From DSOI01 sp041394885 (GTDB taxonomy: Bacteria > Acidobacteriota > Terriglobia > Bryobacterales > Bryobacteraceae), in assembly GCA_041394885.1 (NCBI GenBank), contig JAWKHI010000032.1, positions 15,875 to 79,874 of the forward strand: a DNA stretch of 64,000 nt, read 5' to 3'. This document shows, piece by piece, positions 51,498-59,849 of the stretch. A program made the position numbers and the translations under genes. The first letter of the stretch is position 1; each line of letters starts with the position of its first letter. The notes under the pieces were generated by a model that saw only the letters and a list, made by a program, of their open reading frames with translations, had not been told where the DNA came from and made no database searches.

Positions 51498-52919
51498 TCT
51501 CGGACCGGGTGGGCGGCGGCGCCGGCTCGGTCGCGCTGAATGGCAGCGGGGGCGGGCTGGCTGCAGATGGTTTGACCAGGCGTGTCGTGAGGGGTTCCGC
51601 ACACCAGCACTTCGGTAGTCATGGTGGGAAGATCGGCGGGAATCCGCAAGTTGACCTGTTGAACGCCCGGGACCGAGGGCGCAGGTCCGGCATAGACGAG
51701 GCTGGTAACAACGCGGTCATGGATGCGGGCGGTGATGATGCCGAGCGCGGCCGAGGGAAGACCGGTGGCGAATATCTGGAGGACGCCTCCATCGACATTC
51801 TCCGGATGCGAAGCCGAGTTGGCGAAGCCATCGGAATTATAGACGGCGCCGGGGAAAATAGCGGGGGCGGAAGCCGAGACCGGAACGTCGACGGCCGCGC
51901 CGGCCACGCCGTCGACGGTGATCACCAGGCGCGCGTTCCGGCCGGGACTGAGTTCGGCGGGGACGAGCACGGTGAGTTCGTCATCGGCGACACGGAGCAC
52001 GACGGTCTCGATACCGTCAAAGGAAACCGTTCGCTCGCGGCCCGAAAGGCGGGTGCCCTGAATGCGCGCGATCGATCCCGGCACGACGCCGGCGACGGCG
52101 AGGTTAGCGGCGTTGCCGACGGTCCAGTAGCGGGGAGTAACGACGGGCTGGGGTAGTGGTCCGGGTTGCGGATTGGGGTTGGGCGGCGGCTGCCCTTCCC
52201 CTGGATTGGCCTGCCTTACGGTCAGCGTAATCGCGTAGGAACGGGAGCCGGCGCTGGGCCCGGCATCGATGGCGAGGTTGGCGCGATACACTCCGGGCGC
52301 GAGGCCTTCCGGGAAAAACGACATGTTCAGGGACGCATTGTTGATACCGGACTCGGGAAAGATTCTGGCCCAACCACTCCCATCGAGGAAGGTGATCTTC
52401 GCCGTCCAGAACATCAGGCCGCCGCCTTCGTTGAGGACACGGATGAATTTCTGGTAGAAGCCGGCGACGTTGGGCACGGTGGCGGCGAGAGTGGGAGCGT
52501 CGACGAACAGGTCGGGGAAATACGAAGCGTTGCAATCCCGGAGGACGTTGCAGTCATTTCCAGGCTGCACGAAGCGGAATCGGGGGATAGGCTGGGCGCC
52601 GGTGGCTCCGGCGGCGGCGATGGGTGCGAAGGAAACTTCCGCCTGGGCGACGGCTCCGTCGAGCCCGGAGTTGGCAGGCAGGAAGATCCACAAGGGGATG
52701 TGCGCGCTCTCGTAGACGCTCGAGTTGGAATCGGCCGTTTCGTAGATGACGTAGCCGTCGCCGCGGTTCAGCGCGACTTCGTTGATGGAGGTGAGCGGGA
52801 AGATTCCAGGACCGAAGAAACCCGCCAGGGCGAATCCGCCGATGCCTTCCTGGGTGGCGCCCTGACACGCGTGAGGTAGAGAACCGTCCGAGGTGCCGGG
52901 CTGGTAGAAGCCTCCGCTC
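51494..52919 (-). CDS. Secreted TIGR03437-like protein, C-terminal part of a frameshifted gene
   Basis: From about 52919 this frame continues the exported protein of the next entry: GGFYQPGTSDG follows on its N-terminal part. The C-terminal ~230 residues form the Solibacter-type module (YWTVGNAANLAVAGVVPGSIARIQGTRLSG, VLVPAELSPGRNARLVITVDG, SLVYAGPAPSVPGVQQVNLRIP). A proline-rich linker (GQPPPNPNPQPGPLPQP) precedes it. The stop overlaps the rlmH start. Joining requires skipping one base (or adding two) near 52915-52925, at the small palindrome CCTCCG-AG-CGGAGG. Confidence 0.6.
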
Positions 52920-53705
52920 GGAGGAGACCGGGTCGCCGGCGGAGGTCTGGCCGGCGGCGCTATCGCCGGCAATGCGGTCCGGAACGAACACGCGCGCCTG
53001 TGCGGGAAAGCCGGAGAGGCGGACGCGGATGCGGACGCCGTGGGTGGCGTTGGGGCGGCGGGCTTCGAAGGCGGCGGGCGACCCTTCGGTGACGCGTATG
53101 GTGGCAAAGCGAGTACCGGCATTGAGGAAGCCGGAAAAATTAGACTCGTCGGGGAGCGGGGATCCGGTGCAGACGATACGGCCGGTTGATCCGTTCACCA
53201 GCAAACCGGGAAGGGGCACGCCGGCGATCACGGGATTGTTGCGGATGGCAAGCCCGGTCTGGCCCGAAGTGGTGAAGGCGACGCGGACGTTTTCGGTGCG
53301 CAGGGAGGGATCGACGAGGAGGTTGGTGATCTTGAAGCTGGTGAGGCCACTGGCGGGGAGCACGAAGCTATATCCCTGAAAGGCTATGGTATTGCGGCCG
53401 AGCAGGAGGGGGCGGCCGCCGACGTTCAGGGCGCCGGACGCGGTGTCGGCGACGAGCACGGCGTCGATGCGGCCATCGTCATCGACGCGATTGGTGACCA
53501 GGGCGGAGACGTTGAGCGTGAGCGATCCGGCAACGGTGACGCCGGGCGTACCGGTGCAGACGATGACGATTTCACCGAGGGTTTCGGTGACGCCCTCGAG
53601 CCTGATCTGGCGCGGGTCAGCAGTGGCGTCGCAGACCAGTTGAACGCTTTGCGCGGCGGCGGAGGCGGCGCACAGGGCCGCGAGCAGCAGGGATCGATAC
53701 AGCAT
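52554..53705 (-). CDS. Secreted TIGR03437-like protein, N-terminal part of a frameshifted gene
   Basis: ATG 53705 follows AGGAGG at short distance and opens a signal peptide (MLYRSLLLAALCAASAAAQ), then an Ig-like beta-rich region (VQLVCDATADPRQIRLEGVTETLGEIVIVCTGTPG; residues ~20-250). It is genuine to about 52920 (QTSAGDPVSS); the last ~120 codons are arginine/histidine-rich shadow. Together with the entry at 51494 it would be a ~735-residue surface protein. Function unknown. Confidence 0.6.
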   Translation of the reverse strand: MLYRSLLLAALCAASAAAQSVQLVCDATADPRQIRLEGVTETLGEIVIVCTGTPGVTVAGSLTLNVSALVTNRVDDDGRIDAVLVADTASGALNVGGRPLLLGRNTIAFQGYSFVLPASGLTSFKITNLLVDPSLRTENVRVAFTTSGQTGLAIRNNPVIAGVPLPGLLVNGSTGRIVCTGSPLPDESNFSGFLNAGTRFATIRVTEGSPAAFEARRPNATHGVRIRVRLSGFPAQARVFVPDRIAGDSAAGQTSAGDPVSSERRLLPARHLGRFSTSRVSGRHPGRHRRIRPGGFLRSWNLPAHLHQRSRAEPRRRLRHLRNGRFQLERLRERAHPLVDLPACQLRARRSRRPGGSFLRTHRRRRSHRRPAYPPIPLRAAWK

Positions 53706-53809
53706 GGTCCTCCTGTTTGCCATTGTCCCCATTGTAGACGGGTGGACGGACGCGGCGTTACGAGGGGGTCTTGCCTGCCGGCAGGCCGGCGATCCGAGAG
53801 CGAACGATC

Positions 53810-55126
53810 CTAAAGGCGCACGATTTTCGGCGACTGGACACCCTTGAGAGCATTGCGGGTGTCGACGATTAGCTTCGCCTTCTCGACGATGGCCGGGTAG
53901 GGCGTGTCGCTGTGGTTGGTGATGATGACCACGCAGTCGGCGGCTTCGGCGGACTGGACCGGATCCTGGGCGAACAGTTCCTCGCGGTTGACGCGGAACA
54001 CGGGAACGTAGGGATCGCTGTAGGTGATGCGCGCGCCGCGATCCATGAGGAGGTGGGCGATGTCGATGGCGGGCGACTCGCGCATGTCGTCGATGTCTTT
54101 CTTATAGGCGACGCCGAGAATGTGGATATGCGAGCCTCGGACGGACTTACTGTCTTCGTTGAGGGCGAGCGAGACTTTGTCGACGACGTGATGGGGCATC
54201 TGGCCGTTGACGTGGCCGGCGAGTTCAATGAAGCGGGCTTCGACGCCGAACTGTTTGGACTTCCAGGAGAGGTAGAAAGGATCGATGGGAATGCAGTGGC
54301 CGCCGAGGCCGGGGCCGGGATAGAACGGCATGAAGCCGAACGGCTTAGTGGCGGCGGCGTCAATGACCTCCCAAACGTCGATCCCCATGCGGCCGCACAT
54401 GATGGCCAATTCGTTGACCAGGCCGATGTTGATCATGCGGAAGGTGTTCTCGAGGAGTTTGACCATTTCCGCAACCTGGGTGGAGGTGACGGGGACGACG
54501 GTGTCGAGAGCCTGCTCATAGAGAAGCTTGCCGAGTTCGGTGCAGGCGGGGGTGGTGCCACCCACCACCTTGGGGATGTTGCGTGTCTGGAACTGGGGGT
54601 TGCCGGGGTCGACGCGTTCGGGCGAGAAACAGAGGAAGATTTCATGACCGACGCGAAGGTCCTCACGCTCGAGCTTGGCGCGCACGACCTCGTCGGTGGT
54701 GCCGGGATAGGTGGTGGACTCGAGAATGACGAGGGTGCCGGACTTCAGATACTTCGCGATGTCGTCGCAGGCGGATTCGATGAACCGCATGTCGGGATCC
54801 TTGGTTTTGCCGAGAGGGGTGGGGACACAGATGTTGATGGTGTCCATGTTGGCGATCTCGGAGAAATCGGTGGTGGCGCGGAGGTGTCCGGACTGAACCA
54901 GGGGTGCGACTTCGGAAGTGGGGACGTCCTGAATATAGGACTCGCCAAGGTTCAATTGCTGGCACTTGGATTCCTGGACATCGAATCCTGTGACCTGGAA
55001 GCCTTCCTTGGCCAATTCCACGGCCAACGGCAAGCCGACGTAGCCAAGCCCGATGACGGCGCAGCGAGCCTCGCGATTCCGAATTTTTTCCGCAAGGGCT
55101 GCGGTGACAGAGATCATGGTTTCCAT
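53810..55126 (-). CDS. Nucleotide-sugar dehydrogenase, UDP-N-acetylglucosamine 6-dehydrogenase (WbpA) type
   Basis: The protein has 438 residues from ATG 55126 (a start at 55168 is possible). The NAD motif is CAVIGLGYVGLPLAVELAKEG; the middle has STTYPGTT and PERVDPGNP; the catalytic cysteine is in PGLGGHCIPIDPFYLSWK. FGFMPFYPGPGLGGHC is more like WbpA/TviB (UDP-GlcNAc or UDP-GalNAc oxidation) than like UDP-glucose dehydrogenase. It should feed capsule, O-antigen or exopolysaccharide synthesis, but no glycosyltransferases are adjacent. Its start region is just downstream of the dapF-like gene. Confidence 0.88.
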   Translation of the reverse strand: METMISVTAALAEKIRNREARCAVIGLGYVGLPLAVELAKEGFQVTGFDVQESKCQQLNLGESYIQDVPTSEVAPLVQSGHLRATTDFSEIANMDTINICVPTPLGKTKDPDMRFIESACDDIAKYLKSGTLVILESTTYPGTTDEVVRAKLEREDLRVGHEIFLCFSPERVDPGNPQFQTRNIPKVVGGTTPACTELGKLLYEQALDTVVPVTSTQVAEMVKLLENTFRMINIGLVNELAIMCGRMGIDVWEVIDAAATKPFGFMPFYPGPGLGGHCIPIDPFYLSWKSKQFGVEARFIELAGHVNGQMPHHVVDKVSLALNEDSKSVRGSHIHILGVAYKKDIDDMRESPAIDIAHLLMDRGARITYSDPYVPVFRVNREELFAQDPVQSAEAADCVVIITNHSDTPYPAIVEKAKLIVDTRNALKGVQSPKIVRL

Positions 55127-55157
55127 CCGAATGAAGCCTTTCTTCCTAATAGGCGCC

Positions 55158-56036
55158 CTAAGTGGCAAGAGCGAACCTGTCCGCGTCCAGGAACAGGAAC
55201 TGACCCGTGCCGATTTCCTCGGCTGGGCCAGTGAGCCACACAGTTCCTCCGTCAGTTATCGGCACTTCGCCGGTCCGAATGTAGAGGGGACCAAACTCGG
55301 TTCTAACCGTAACAGGACTCTTCACTAAATCTAGCAGAATTGCGGCGGCCGCGGCGCCGGTGGATCCGGTGCCGGAACTGAGCGTATGGCCGGCGCCTCG
55401 TTCATAGAATCGGGCTTCGATGGTGTGGGGGTCCAGGGCGCGAATGAGGGAAACGTTGGTGCGGCTGGGGAAGTGCGGATGGCCTTCGATTTCCGCGGCC
55501 AGCGCCGTCCAGTCCGGAGGGAACTCCTCCACGGCCAGGACACATTGCGGATTGCCGACATCGAGAATCGTCACCTCGCGCTCACCGGCGGCGAGGGGGA
55601 GAGGGAAACGGACCGCGCCTATTTGCGGGGCCCCCATTTCCATTTCAAACCACAAAGAACGATCCGTTTCCGATTCCGGCGGCCGCCGGTGGAGAATTCG
55701 TTCTCCCGCTCCGGTGAGAATGCGCACCGGATCACCGGCCAGACCGCGGGAGGCGAGGATGGCGGCCACGCAGCGGGTGCCGTTACCGGAGAGACCGGCG
55801 TAGGAGCCATCGGAGTTCCACAAGCGGATGCGGGGCAGCCCGGCGCCGCCGGGATCGGGAGGCATCTCGATGAGATACCAGCCATCGGCGCCGATACCGG
55901 TGTTGCGATGGCAGATCGCACGGGCAATGGAGGCCAACTGGGCGTTGGCCAACTGGGTGACGGCGGGGAGATGGGAGGCGAAGGTGAACAGAAAGTCGTT
56001 CCCCGCCCCGTGGGCCTTGATGAACGGAATGATCAT
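55158..56036 (-). CDS. DapF-superfamily protein with Ser in place of both catalytic Cys
   Basis: From ATG 56036 the protein has 292 residues with the two-lobed DapF fold: FIKAHGAGNDF, GIGADGWYLIE, RLWNSDGSYAGLSGNGTRC, DVGNPQCVLAV and ERGAGHTLSSGTGSTGAAAAA. In diaminopimelate epimerase the active-site pair is Cys in (M)CGNGxR and Cys in ACGSG; here both are Ser (Ser83 and Ser221), confirmed from the nucleotides. It is therefore doubtful as meso-DAP epimerase. Its ATG overlaps the stop of the NAGS gene (ATGA), and it lies at the end of argC-argB-NAGS, so a role with an arginine-pathway or other amino-acid substrate is possible (inference). Confidence 0.88.
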   Translation of the reverse strand: MIIPFIKAHGAGNDFLFTFASHLPAVTQLANAQLASIARAICHRNTGIGADGWYLIEMPPDPGGAGLPRIRLWNSDGSYAGLSGNGTRCVAAILASRGLAGDPVRILTGAGERILHRRPPESETDRSLWFEMEMGAPQIGAVRFPLPLAAGEREVTILDVGNPQCVLAVEEFPPDWTALAAEIEGHPHFPSRTNVSLIRALDPHTIEARFYERGAGHTLSSGTGSTGAAAAAILLDLVKSPVTVRTEFGPLYIRTGEVPITDGGTVWLTGPAEEIGTGQFLFLDADRFALAT

Positions 56037-56575
56037 GGATTTGTTTTCGGAACGGGAAACGGCGCCGCCGCCGATTGGAGGACGGTGAGGCGCGAGGCGG
56101 CGTGCTCGGCGGGCGCGATGGGGCGGAGCTGCTTGCGGACGGCGATTTCGTCGCAAGCCTGAAACTTGGGACAACGCAGGCAGTCTTTCCAGGCCTTTTG
56201 GGGAAGGAGCCCGCGGTCCACCTGGTCATAACCGAGGCGGGCAAAGAAATCGGGCACGTAGGTGAAGGCGAACAGGGAAGCGAGACCGATTTCGAGGGCC
56301 TGGCGTTCGAGCTCGGTGACGATGCCGCGTCCGACGCCGTGCCGTTTGAGAGCGGGGTCGACGGCGAGGGAGCGCACTTCCGCGGCGGTTGGGGTGTAGA
56401 TGTGCAGGGCGCCGCATCCGGCGACGCGGCCGTCGACTTCCGCGAGGGCAAAGTCGCGAATGTCTTCGGCCAACTCGAACTCGGTGCGGGGCAGCATGGC
56501 TCCGTGGGCAGCGTAGCCGTTGACCAGGCCGAGCATTTCGGGAATGTCGCGTAAGGTGGCTTTGCGGATGATCAT
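56033..56575 (-). CDS. Short GNAT-type N-acetylglutamate synthase
   Basis: The 180-residue acetyltransferase has the GNAT core (IRKATLRDIPEMLGLVN, EVRSLAVDPALKRHGVGRGIVTELE with the acetyl-CoA loop) and a C-terminal cysteine pattern WKDCLRCPKFQACDE that I associate with short bacterial N-acetylglutamate synthases fused or linked to arg genes. It would make N-acetyl-L-glutamate from glutamate and acetyl-CoA, the substrate of ArgB. It lies 60 bp after argB and overlaps the dapF-like gene. The classical ArgA kinase-like domain is absent. Confidence 0.82.
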   Translation of the reverse strand: MIIRKATLRDIPEMLGLVNGYAAHGAMLPRTEFELAEDIRDFALAEVDGRVAGCGALHIYTPTAAEVRSLAVDPALKRHGVGRGIVTELERQALEIGLASLFAFTYVPDFFARLGYDQVDRGLLPQKAWKDCLRCPKFQACDEIAVRKQLRPIAPAEHAASRLTVLQSAAAPFPVPKTNP

Positions 56576-56635
56576 GGACGCGGCTCCTTTCTTCGTTTCT
56601 CTCCGGTTCTTTGTGGCTCGAGGTCCCGGGTTGTG

Positions 56636-57412
56636 TCAGGGGACGATTCGTGTGCCTTCCTGCACACCGTCGAGAATACGCCCGATCACACCGGGCTCGG
56701 CGCCGGGCGCGACGATGACCTCGGCGACGCCGCCGTCGAGGGCGCGATGGGCGGCTTCGAGCTTGGCCTGCATCCCTCCGGTGGCGACTCCGGTATCGAT
56801 GAGGTTCTGGCTCTCGGCGCGGGTGAGGGTGGGGAGAACCTGCTTCGACGCATCCATGACACCGGCGACGTCGGTGAGGAACAGGAGCCGGGAGGCGGAG
56901 AAGCCGGCGGCGCAGGCGGCGGCCATCTGGTCCGCGTTGACGTTATAGATGACGCCGTTGCGGTCACCTGCCACGCAGGCGACGACGGGGAGGTAGCCGT
57001 TGGCGTTCAACACGTCGAGGAGGGCGGTATTGGAGCGCACGGGCCGCCCGACCTGGCCGAGTTCTTCGCTCCATCGCTCGGCTTCGGTGAGGCAGGCGTC
57101 GATGCCGGTCAGCCCGACGGGCATGGTTCCGGCGGCCACCAAGGAGGCGACGAGTTGATGATTGACGGTTCCGGCGAACACCTTCAAGACGGCGTCGATG
57201 ACGTCGGGGCTGCTGACGCGGAGCCCGCCGACGAAGCGGCTCTCGACGCCACGTTCCGTGAGATAGCGGGTCATCTGCTTGCCGCCGCCGTGGACGATGG
57301 CCATTTGGGGGGAGCGGCGAAACACGCCGGCGATTTCGGCGCACAGACGCGCCCGGGCGCCGGGTTCGTCGAGCAGAGTGCCGCCAAGTTTGACGAGCAG
57401 TTTGGCGTTCAC
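56636..57412 (-). CDS. argB: N-acetylglutamate kinase
   Basis: The 258-residue amino-acid kinase phosphorylates N-acetylglutamate. It shows LLVKLGGTLLDEPG, IVHGGGKQMTRYL, FVGGLRVSSPDVIDAVLKVFAG, YNVNADQMAAACAAG, LLFLTDVAGVMD and TGGMQAKLEAA. Short length without an N-terminal helix suggests the arginine-insensitive dimeric E. coli-like type rather than the hexameric, arginine-inhibited type. The ATG overlaps the argC stop (ATGA). Confidence 0.94.
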   Translation of the reverse strand: MNAKLLVKLGGTLLDEPGARARLCAEIAGVFRRSPQMAIVHGGGKQMTRYLTERGVESRFVGGLRVSSPDVIDAVLKVFAGTVNHQLVASLVAAGTMPVGLTGIDACLTEAERWSEELGQVGRPVRSNTALLDVLNANGYLPVVACVAGDRNGVIYNVNADQMAAACAAGFSASRLLFLTDVAGVMDASKQVLPTLTRAESQNLIDTGVATGGMQAKLEAAHRALDGGVAEVIVAPGAEPGVIGRILDGVQEGTRIVP

Positions 57413-58419
57413 AGCAGGCCTTCCGTTTCATCGAGGCCAAGCATGAGGTTCATGTTCTGGACGGCCTGACCGGCGGCGCCTTTGCCGAGGTTGTCGATGG
57501 CGCTGACGACGACGCCACGGCCGGTGGCGGGATCGAACTTCATCCCGATGTCGCAGAAGTTGGAGTGATTGACGGAGGCCACATCGGGGACCTTGCCGGG
57601 ATCGTAGATCCGGACGAAGGGAGCCTTGGCGTAGCGCGCCTCGTAGATGGCGAGCAGTTCATCGGCAGAGGCGATTTGCGGGGCGCGGAAATAGATGGTC
57701 TCGAGGATGCCGCGATGAATGGGAATCAGTTGGGCGGTGAAGCTGAGCTCGGATTCGGCGAGCCCGGTGTTCATGAGCACTTCGGGCACGTGGCGATGGT
57801 CCAGGAGGGAGTAGGCGGAGAAGTTTTCGGTAACTTCGCAGAAGCTGGTCTTGAGGCTGGGCTTGCGGCCCGCGCCACTGACGCCGGACTTGGCGTCGCA
57901 GACGACTCCCGCGGCAAGGTCAAGCTTACCGGAGCCGACCAGGGGAGCGATCGCGAGGCTGGCTGCGGTGGGATAGCAGCCGGGATTGGCGACCAGTTGC
58001 GCTCCGGCAATGGACGCCGAGCCGAGTTCGGGCAGGCCGTAAACGGCCTCGGCGAGCCATCCTGGCTGGGTGTGAGGCTCTTTGTACCAGCGAGTGTAGT
58101 TTTCAACGGTGCGGAGGCGAAAGGCTCCGCTCAGATCGACGACGCGGATACCGGCCTCGAGCATGGCGGGAGCAAGGTCCATGGAGACGTCGGCGGGGGT
58201 GGCGAGGAACACGATGGCCAGACCTTCGGCGTGGGCGGCTTCGGCCGAGCAAGGCATGCGCCGGGGGCCGGATGCGCCACGCGGGCGGGCGCGGTCATCG
58301 GAATCGGCGCGGTGCTCGAGCAGGACTGGCTCCACGTGGGGATGGCGTTGCAGGATGGTGATCAGTTCGGCGCCGGAGTAGCCGCGGAAGCCGACGATCC
58401 CGGCAGCATATTTATTCAT
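57409..58419 (-). CDS. argC: N-acetyl-gamma-glutamyl-phosphate reductase
   Basis: From ATG 58419 the protein has 336 residues. It has the NAD(P) start AAGIVGFRGYSGAELITIL, the catalytic cysteine in VANPGCYPTAASLA, the GVSGAGR loop and HRHVPEV, and ends with DNLGKGAAGQAVQNMNLM. It reduces N-acetylglutamyl phosphate to the semialdehyde. It heads argC-argB-NAGS-dapF-like. An in-frame start at 58440 would lie inside the ARG-box region and is less likely. Confidence 0.95.
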   Translation of the reverse strand: MNKYAAGIVGFRGYSGAELITILQRHPHVEPVLLEHRADSDDRARPRGASGPRRMPCSAEAAHAEGLAIVFLATPADVSMDLAPAMLEAGIRVVDLSGAFRLRTVENYTRWYKEPHTQPGWLAEAVYGLPELGSASIAGAQLVANPGCYPTAASLAIAPLVGSGKLDLAAGVVCDAKSGVSGAGRKPSLKTSFCEVTENFSAYSLLDHRHVPEVLMNTGLAESELSFTAQLIPIHRGILETIYFRAPQIASADELLAIYEARYAKAPFVRIYDPGKVPDVASVNHSNFCDIGMKFDPATGRGVVVSAIDNLGKGAAGQAVQNMNLMLGLDETEGLL

Positions 58420-58435
58420 CGCTGTGAATAAATAT
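58408..58435 (-). promoter_or_regulatory. Pair of ARG-box-like sites (ArgR operator) over the argC start
   Basis: ATATTTATTC (58408-58417) and GAATAAATAT (58426-58435) form a perfect 10-bp inverted repeat with eight bases between. Read outward, each arm gives TGAATAAATAT, a close match to the ArgR consensus TGAATWWWWATTCA over its first eleven positions. Two boxes in opposite direction on a start codon are a usual ArgR operator; arginine repression of the operon is inferred. Confidence 0.65.
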
Positions 58436-58480
58436 ACCATGTCGAAGGGAGCGCTTCGGGCCGGATTCGCGCAGCACCGG

Positions 58481-59635
58481 TTAACGGAGGATGCCGGTGT
58501 GGCCCAGCGAATAGCGGCCGGGCTGCGGATACACGCACAGTCCGTGCGGTCCGCGGCCCACCTTCACGCGACCGCGGAGTTCGCCGGTGGCCGTATCGAT
58601 GGCGTAGACCTCGCGGTGGTAGCGGCCAGAGAGCCAGAGCGTCTTGCCATCGGCGGAGACGCCGCCCATGTCGGGCGATCCTCCGCCGGGGAGCTTCCAT
58701 TTGGCGATCAGGGTTTCGGTTGCGAACTCCATCACCGATACGGAGCCTTCGCCGCGGTTGGAGATGTAGAGATTCTTGGAGTCCCGGGAGACGTAGAGGC
58801 CATGGCAGCCGCGGCCGGTTTCGATGAAACGGAGGACACGGAAGGAGTCGCCATCGATGACGTGCATGCCATTGTTTTCCATGTCGGCGACGTAGAAGAT
58901 CTTGCCGTCCGGCGAGAGCTTGATGTCCTGCGGCATGCCGCCATCGGGGAGGGCGAGTTTACCGAGCACTTTGCGGGAGGCGACATCCACTTTAATGAGT
59001 TCGCCGGAGAACTCGCAGGTGGCGATGAGGTACCGTCCATCGGCGGAGAAGTCGATGTGGTCGACACCGCGGCAGGGGACGGGCACTTTCTCGACGATCT
59101 CCATGGTGGCCGGGTTGCGGAAGTCCAGGCGGCGGAGGCGCTCGGCGACGGCGATGGCGAATTGGCCGTCGGGGGTGAAGTAGAGATTATAGGGATCGTC
59201 GACCGGAAGGGTTCCGGTCTTTTTGCCCGTGGCGGGGTCAATGGCGGTGAGGGTGTTGCCGCGATCGTTGCCGGCGTAGAGCGTCTTCAGATCCCAGGAG
59301 GGCGTGACGTGCTGCGGTTCGCGATCGGTGGGGATGGAGTCGATGACGCGGAAGGTTTCCGGGTCAATGACGTCGACGCGGTTGGCGGCATTGAGGGGCA
59401 CATAGATGCGGGAGGGAAAGCCGCGGACGGCGGGACTGAGCAAGCCGGGGCGGCCGCCCGAGTAGATGTCGTTGGGCTCGGGGTAGGGGGGCATGCCGGG
59501 CAACAGATCCCACCGCGGAGGGGAAAGCTCGGGGGTTTGGGCCAGGACGGCGGCGGTGTTTTCGCTTGGACCGCAGGAAAAGAGAAACGATAAGACGGCG
59601 GCAAAAGCAGCGCGGGCGCAGGCCGTTTTGGACAT
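58481..59635 (-). CDS. YVTN/NHL-type beta-propeller lipoprotein
   Basis: From ATG 59635 the protein has 384 residues with a lipoprotein signal (VLSFLFSCGPS, lipobox Cys at about 21). The rest is a seven-bladed propeller with YVTN-like repeats: RIYVPLNAANRVDVIDPETFRVIDSI, TLYAGNDRGNTLTAIDPATGKKTGTL, KIFYVADMENNGMHVIDG, NLYISNRGEGSVSVMEF, ELRGRVKVGRGPHGLCVYPQPGRYSLGH. Such proteins are often called cytochrome-D1-like but no haem motif exists. Function unknown, periplasmic or surface-bound. Confidence 0.87.
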   Translation of the reverse strand: MSKTACARAAFAAVLSFLFSCGPSENTAAVLAQTPELSPPRWDLLPGMPPYPEPNDIYSGGRPGLLSPAVRGFPSRIYVPLNAANRVDVIDPETFRVIDSIPTDREPQHVTPSWDLKTLYAGNDRGNTLTAIDPATGKKTGTLPVDDPYNLYFTPDGQFAIAVAERLRRLDFRNPATMEIVEKVPVPCRGVDHIDFSADGRYLIATCEFSGELIKVDVASRKVLGKLALPDGGMPQDIKLSPDGKIFYVADMENNGMHVIDGDSFRVLRFIETGRGCHGLYVSRDSKNLYISNRGEGSVSVMEFATETLIAKWKLPGGGSPDMGGVSADGKTLWLSGRYHREVYAIDTATGELRGRVKVGRGPHGLCVYPQPGRYSLGHTGILR

Positions 59636-59849
59636 ATTCGGAGAGAAGAAAGAGTGCGCCTGGCGGGGTTTCAAGAACCCGGGGCAGGCGTCGGCGACCC
59701 GGAGCGACATCATATTATCTTACTGCGGGCGGCCGCAAGCAGGAGCAGGCCGAGCGGGGAGGGGTGTGCGGGGTTTCCGCGCCGACCGCGTCAATCTGGC
59801 ATCATAGGATAACCCAGAAAACGCAAGTTCTCGCGGGCCATTTGACTCG

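Noticed and set aside
53773..53786. GCCTGCCGGCAGGC palindrome as a terminator
   Set aside because: No loop and no T tract on either strand; only a self-complementary 14-mer between two minus-strand genes.
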